This document shows positions 58,942 to 64,000 of a stretch of 64,000 nt of DNA, piece by piece; the stretch's first letter is position 1, and the number at the start of each line of letters is the position of its first letter. The position numbers and the translations under genes are program-made. The stretch comes from Aporrectodea caliginosa (lineage: Eukaryota; Annelida; Clitellata; Crassiclitellata; Lumbricidae). The notes under the pieces were generated by a model that did no database searches, was not told the origin of the DNA, and saw only the letters and a program-made list of their open reading frames with translations. The stretch spans positions 1,236,709 to 1,300,708 of the forward strand of contig JACEVL010000061.1 in assembly GCA_020284085.1 (NCBI GenBank). Reading direction: 5' to 3'.

Positions 58942-59065
58942 TAATTCACTCAGAGGATTTATATAGCGCCACTCCAAGATACCGACTCAGAAGCGCGCCC
59001 AGTCCAACTCCGGAGATGAGTTTACTAGGAAAAGTCAATGCAAAATACATTCGGATGATTGAGAC

Positions 59066-59112
59066 CGCTACTAATACTACTACTACTACTACTACTTCTT
59101 CTACTACTACCA

Positions 59113-59156
<44 letters not shown>

Positions 59157-59202
59157 ACTACTACTACTACTACTACTGCTGTTGCTGCTGCTGCTGCTGC
59201 TG

Positions 59203-59256
<54 letters not shown>

Positions 59257-59275
59257 TTAATACAACAACTACTAC
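59066..59275 (+). repeat. (CTA)n/(CTG)n triplet repeat
   Basis: Alternating blocks of CTA and CTG, CTA dominant on the right. Produces false poly-Thr, poly-Leu and poly-Val frames. Confidence 0.97.
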
Positions 59276-59654
59276 TACTCTGTGGCCTACTACTATCACC
59301 ACTATTGCTACTACTATCTGGCCTAATTCTCTACTACTACTACTGCAACTGTTCGTGATGCAGCTATAATTATCATTACCACTACTATTATTGTTATTTA
59401 GTCATTTTTTTATTAAAAGAATAATAATATTGATTGTAAATATTAATATAGGTACATACGATCTCTCATGATTTAAAAATTATCAGGAAAATGAAAAAAT
59501 TATGTAGAGGTTAGAGCTCGTCAAATCCGGGGGAGTGGAATTGCCATGGACGACAGATCGCTAAATTCTAACAGCAATGCGTCAGATAACAGACAATTTA
59601 TTAGTTTCATCTGTCATTTATCTTCTTCTTACCTATAATTGGCTGATCACTTAA

Positions 59655-59950
59655 GTTAGTGAGTAAGTAAGTAAGTAAGTAAGTAAGTATATTCTTTATT
59701 AAACCATGCAACTGCCTATCTGCACTTTGGTGTACATACATTGGATAAATAGCCTACAACATTCCAATTATGAACGATTTTCACGTTAGATTGTCTGCCT
59801 GGGGATAATACGGTAAATACGGTTGCGTTACATTTGTAATGTAACGCAGCAAGGCATTCATATAGAACCTTAAGTGCCTCCAGTAGACGCTTTCCTTTTT
59901 GTTCAAACATTGTTAGAGTTTATAAGGAGCAACAAGGGATTTCTCGCAGG
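59655..59950 (-). mobile_element. Non-LTR retroelement 3' end, ACTT-tail family, copy 3
   Basis: (AAGT)n at 59,662-59,690 and TATATTCTTTATTAAACCAT with CACTTTGGTGTACATACAT; reverse of the 17,640-17,800 end. A minus-strand frame (KGKRLLEALKVLYECLAAL) upstream may be part of it. Confidence 0.6.
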
Positions 59951-60189
59951 CGCAATACTCGAACAGTTGCATTGGCGAGTTGTCACACGGAAACGCGAAG
60001 AGCCAAACGAAACCATTTCCCTCCATGCAGCTTGACAGCTGACAACAACGTATCCGCCGTCGATTGCCAGAGCGCATAACAATAAGAATAATGAATGTCG
60101 AAATCGCAGAGCACGGCTATGTCACCAACTGGCACTCGTTAACAGTACAACCCGTCGCATCCAGATATCGCTCACTCTAGCGACTTTAT

Positions 60190-60295
60190 TTTCAAAATAG
60201 CAAAAAGAAGAAGACAAAGAAGAAGAAAACCGAAAAGGAAGAAGAAGAGGAAGAAGAAGAGGAAGAACAAAAAGAAGAAGAAAGTCGAGAAGTAG
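60190..60295 (+). repeat. (GAA)n purine-rich tract
   Basis: GAAGAA-dominated 100 bp next to a minus-strand SINE-like head; perhaps part of its tail. Confidence 0.85.
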
Positions 60296-60469
60296 CGATG
60301 GGTATGAAGTGTTAGTGACTTCATTTTTTAGCCTCGGAATGTGAGGGCGGGCAATCCTCGTTATGTCCGCCTGATCTTCCCACCGACAATGTACGGTCAG
60401 TGTAGTCATTATAACTGAATCTGCTATATAGGGCGTGCAAGTCGAGAATAAAACCTTAAAATAAGTGTT

Positions 60470-60545
60470 TGCCCATGCGAGTATTTGAACCTCTGACCTC
60501 TCTGCTGACAACGTTGCACGCTAACCACTAAGGAGTGTAACTCAC
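60470..60545 (-). mobile_element. tRNA-like SINE head
   Basis: In reverse: A box TAGTGGTTAGCGTGC (60,516-60,530) and B box GGTTCAAATAC (60,481-60,491), spaced as in a tRNA. It does not fold as a full functional tRNA by eye. Confidence 0.5.
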
Positions 60546-61640
60546 CCCTCGCTCAAAAGTTGCTTTGCTTCATTTTGCCTCTTGTGACAGTGTGCTCTTA
60601 GTTTCATTTTGCATGTGTATTCATAAAGACGTCTTTCGATTTCTTTTATGCATAATCCTCTTTTTCTTCCCGATACAAATGTCGCTGGGTTAAATTCTGG
60701 ACCCGAATGCATCTGGAATACGATCCATGCATAGCATCGAATTCACTGTACATCATCGGAAACTACTTCATGAGACGACTCAGCGCCCGGTCTCAACCTC
60801 CTTTAGAATATTCACTGTACAGTTGTGTGCGCTTGGTCAGTTCTTACTGTTATTAGAGTATAAACCAGACTGTCTCAAATTGGTTATCCAATGACTGTAA
60901 CCTGACGCATCGGATTTCTCGCTTTTTGAAGAGACCATTGATTTTTTATCCTCTGTAAATAACGTGCATAATGCATAATGAGAACGGCGTTGTGGATCGA
61001 AGTCATTGGATTAGATCACTAACCGAAATAAGAGAATCAAATATTATGCGAGAACTGTTAACTCAAGATAAGAAATTAAGTCTTAGACGCTGCTGCAGTT
61101 TGAGTCGGCCACCAAAGGACCGACGGACGAACGAACGAACAGTGGCTAATTCAACCCTTAACCATTGATTCCAACGGAACCATAGGAGCAGCGCTTATTG
61201 ACAACCTTCTTCTGACTATTCGCTTATACCGAACATTCCATAGATTCTGTCGCTCAAATAACATGGCATTATATATCGGGCAGTCTAATAGGATTGATTA
61301 TTGTGCATATTTATTACAAGCACTCAACGATAGAGAAGAATTGTCGCGTTCGTAAAGAAGTCGAGGGATAGCCCTACGTATCCGATAGCTGTATCGAATA
61401 GTTAATGTCGTCTGTTTGTAGATGACATATCACCCGACCAATAACGGACACGAATCTTCCTTTTTCTCGTTTATTGTTATTGTCTTCTTTGCTGTCTCTT
61501 CGACGTATTAATAGTATTCTCTTCAGAATTCATACAGAGTGCATGGTCGAGCTACACTACACATATGATTACGAGCCCTAAAGACGATTACGTCAGCGAC
61601 GATGAACCATGATCTAATCTGCTTGAGACGAACGACCATT
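60546..61640. other. Intergenic, nothing recognised
   Basis: No exon with motif support and no delimited repeat. Confidence 0.3.
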
Positions 61641-61644
61641 GTGT

Positions 61645-61700
61645 CCACTTCATTCATTCATTCTGACAATTTATATAGCGCCTCTTCCAGTTCAACAGAC
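61645..61700 (-). mobile_element. LINE 3' end remnant (GGCGCTATATAAAT family)
   Basis: TTCATTCATTC then ACAATTTATATAGCGCCTCT; same end type as at 58,940. Confidence 0.45.
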
Positions 61701-62281
61701 CTACTACTCTTGCGGTAGCTTATGTTATGATGTTATGATGTTAAGTATAATTAACATAGCCATATGTTCTAAGCCGTCCGAGTCTTCTGCTCTCCTCCGC
61801 TGCTCTGTTGTACTCCTCTGGTGAGAATGAGACGCACAAAAACTTCCCACGTTCTGCTACGTCAGTCTTTTATAGCCTAGACGAGATACATTCTACCTCG
61901 ATTTATGCCTGTCTGCCTAGTGGTTCTCCTCTGCGCACATTCTCTCCACGCCCTACACTCATGTTACCTTGAGAGACCTACATGTACCTATGCTGCTCTC
62001 CATTGCCTCTATAGGTAAGTCGAGCATTCTGCTTAGCTCGATCGTTTGCATTATTCTCATATCATTATAAATTATTCCAGGCTTTTGTTTTTCCTTTGAT
62101 CTTGCCGCTTCCATTCGCAGTTACTGCATGGCTTCTGTCGCTAAAGTCTTTCAAGGAAGCCCCGTAGATGTCTAAGGCTTATTCTTACGTCTGCCGCACG
62201 TGGACAGTGACTTTCGTTCACTCCTAATTAACAGAGCATACATGATAAAAATGGTATGGCGTCCATTCAAACGGACAGGGA

Positions 62282-63613
62282 GTGAAGGACAGTGTTATTT
62301 CAGTTATAGTTTTCAGGTACAGTTTCAGTTACGGTTACCTTATTTATGATTTTCAGTTACAGTTACATGTATATTTACAGTTAACTACAATCAGATTTTT
62401 CAGTTACAGTTTTTTAATCTTTCAGTTACAGTTTCAGTTATTATTTTCATATGTCACGACTCATGACTAACGACAAACTGACCACAAGTATTCCGAACAG
62501 TTACCAGAATAGTTACGCAACAAGTCAATCCGATTTAGCGTATTGTCGGTTTACTTTAAGGAAACCAAGACGTTCCAGATTAACACTTGCTCTGCTCCGC
62601 TTTATTGCACCTAAATTCCCATAAACTGAGAAACACGCTTAATGTTATGCTTGTGAAGCTGGTTACGAGGTCTTCCGCTATCGGTGCTAAAGTTGGATAA
62701 GAGGTCTGTTGATCCACCTATCAGAAGGTCAGTCCATTCTCCAGAACACCGTTGAAGTTGGCTGCTTGAGCGAGGTATATCTATCGAGCTATCCATCTGA
62801 CGGATACAAGGAACAGAAGTAATCTTGTATTGGTCTTCGATTCGATGCATTCAAATGGATATATATATATGGACCGATGCACGTGATTATGTGAACACTT
62901 TTCAAAATAAATGGAAAGATAATAGGCCCTAAAAATTTTAATTTCCAGGTGTAGTAATGCATATCTTAACGTGACTTTGAGCTTGGATTGAGCGGCTTTA
63001 AGTTTGTCATAAGGTTGCTTCCCTTGCTTTTCCTTCAGCTGCAGAGTCGTATAGGCTACACATCCTTATGTTTGCTATGCAAATGATTTCGAAGATTTGT
63101 CACAGTTTCCCGACCATTTGCGTGCCACACTCGTGTTTTCCAGCGACATTGCCAGCAACAGTGCGAACACAACATCGACTCTTGTCTACGACCGCTTCAT
63201 AAACAAAATATTCCCACACGCCACTTTCTACTGTCGACCGCTACTTGGCTTAAACATTGTTCTCGTTGTCGTCGATTGTTTTGCGGTTTAGCGCCTACAT
63301 TAATCAACGACAACACAACGAAAGGAAAAGAAACCGGAAGTAAAATGAACATAGAAAACCGACCGTAGACTAGAGTAAGATTACTATTCAAAAAGTAAAT
63401 AAGAAAAAACCGATGTTTCAGAAGTAAGTAAGGAAAAACACTTATGATTCATTTGTGATTCTTCAGATATACAGTTTTTGCTTTTCAGTTTCTATTACAG
63501 TTTCAGTTATTCATCATTTTTCAGTTTCAGTTTCAGTTAACCCACAAACATTTACCAGTTATTATGCTATTTCAGTTACAGTTTCAGTTAATAGAAATAA
63601 CACTGGTGAAGGA
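62282..63613. mobile_element. Non-autonomous hAT element, TTCAGTTACAG repeats
   Basis: The element is 62,290-63,605 (1,316 bp), with a perfect 8-bp TSD GTGAAGGA (62,282-62,289 and 63,606-63,613). Ends CAGTGTTATTTC inverted. Both ends have about 170 bp of TTCAGTTACAGTTTCAGTT repeats. The central 900 bp is unique-looking, with no transposase. Confidence 0.92.
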
Positions 63614-64000
63614 CTTCACCCATCAATTTGTTGAAATATGAGCTGCAGGGTCGAGGTCGCTATAGAAAAGTTAGAAACTGTTCACATTTACATCTTAAAA
63701 TTGGTTCTTAATTTGAATGCGAGTCAACCAGAGAATTGCACTTTGATGTTAGCCGACAAGAAACGGGAGGATATATAGTTACCGTAGCCTTCTTCTTCGT
63801 TAATGCAGAAGTCGTAAACGAATCAGTTTCCGACGACCGATGCTATTGAGAAGCTAAGAACATTTGCAGTTAGATCATCCACGGCGTCGTCGTCATATCG
63901 TATGAAAGCCGGCGACAGGTATTAATGACAAACCCTCGTGTCTGGAATTCGTGACTGGACTCGGACAGTGGCTAAGAAAATAAACAGACAAACAGCTCTA
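63614..64000. other. Right edge, nothing recognised
   Basis: A TATA-like GGATATATAG at about 63,770 is the only hint of function; no supported exon. Confidence 0.25.

Noticed and set aside
57971..59369. Open frames rich in Leu, Ser, Thr, Val or Cys
   Set aside because: All arise from pyrimidine and CTA/CTG simple repeats; only the short piece ending at 58,877 has splice context.

Overview
The window is animal nuclear DNA, AT-rich and full of transposons. It looks like a marine invertebrate deuterostome, perhaps an echinoderm. I base this on a long kinesin-12 gene of KIF15 type, short exons in short introns, and CR1/L2-like LINE fragments with short tandem tails; the clade itself is a guess. 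There is nothing prokaryotic: no operons, rRNA or CRISPR.

Positions 1-36,424 hold one gene on the minus strand, a KIF15-like plus-end spindle kinesin. I could place 33 coding exons between the ATG at 36,424 and the stop at 2,192. All consecutive exons agree in reading phase except one junction (28,404 to 27,043), where a small exon is missing from my model. The modelled protein is about 1,795 residues: an N-terminal motor, a very long coiled coil, and a large last exon adding about 380 residues beyond the part I can align with vertebrate KIF15. The motor contains one GC-AG intron. Exon 22 has a 67-bp partial tandem duplication that created a second donor site.

The introns carry mobile DNA. 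The main one is a 3.2-kb hAT element (8,166-11,372) on the opposite strand, with perfect 16-bp terminal inverted repeats (TIRs), a perfect 8-bp target-site duplication (TSD) and an open 626-residue BED-finger transposase encoded in two exons. Others are a CR1/L2-like LINE, a tRNA-derived SINE with a 10-bp TSD, a 297-bp Mutator-like MITE with a 9-bp TSD, and a 440-bp MITE inserted inside a 48-bp minisatellite. A (TG)n tract, in the KIF15 sense strand, lies 36 nt past a 5' splice site.

Positions 36,425-64,000 hold no convincing complete gene and are a transposon graveyard. I could delimit a PIF/Harbinger-like MITE, four non-autonomous hAT elements with perfect 8-bp TSDs, a mariner relic with TIRs of about 250 bp, a possible 4.4-kb composite element, and several LINE 3' ends. 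Tandem DNA is abundant: a 15-bp minisatellite of about 1 kb, (AT)n, (CT)n, (CTA/CTG)n, (ATTC)n and a G-rich tract. The palindrome TAGGCCTA occurs about 20 times between 38.7 and 53.4 kb and I saw none elsewhere. One candidate first exon with a TATA box lies at 58.66-58.88 kb on the plus strand.
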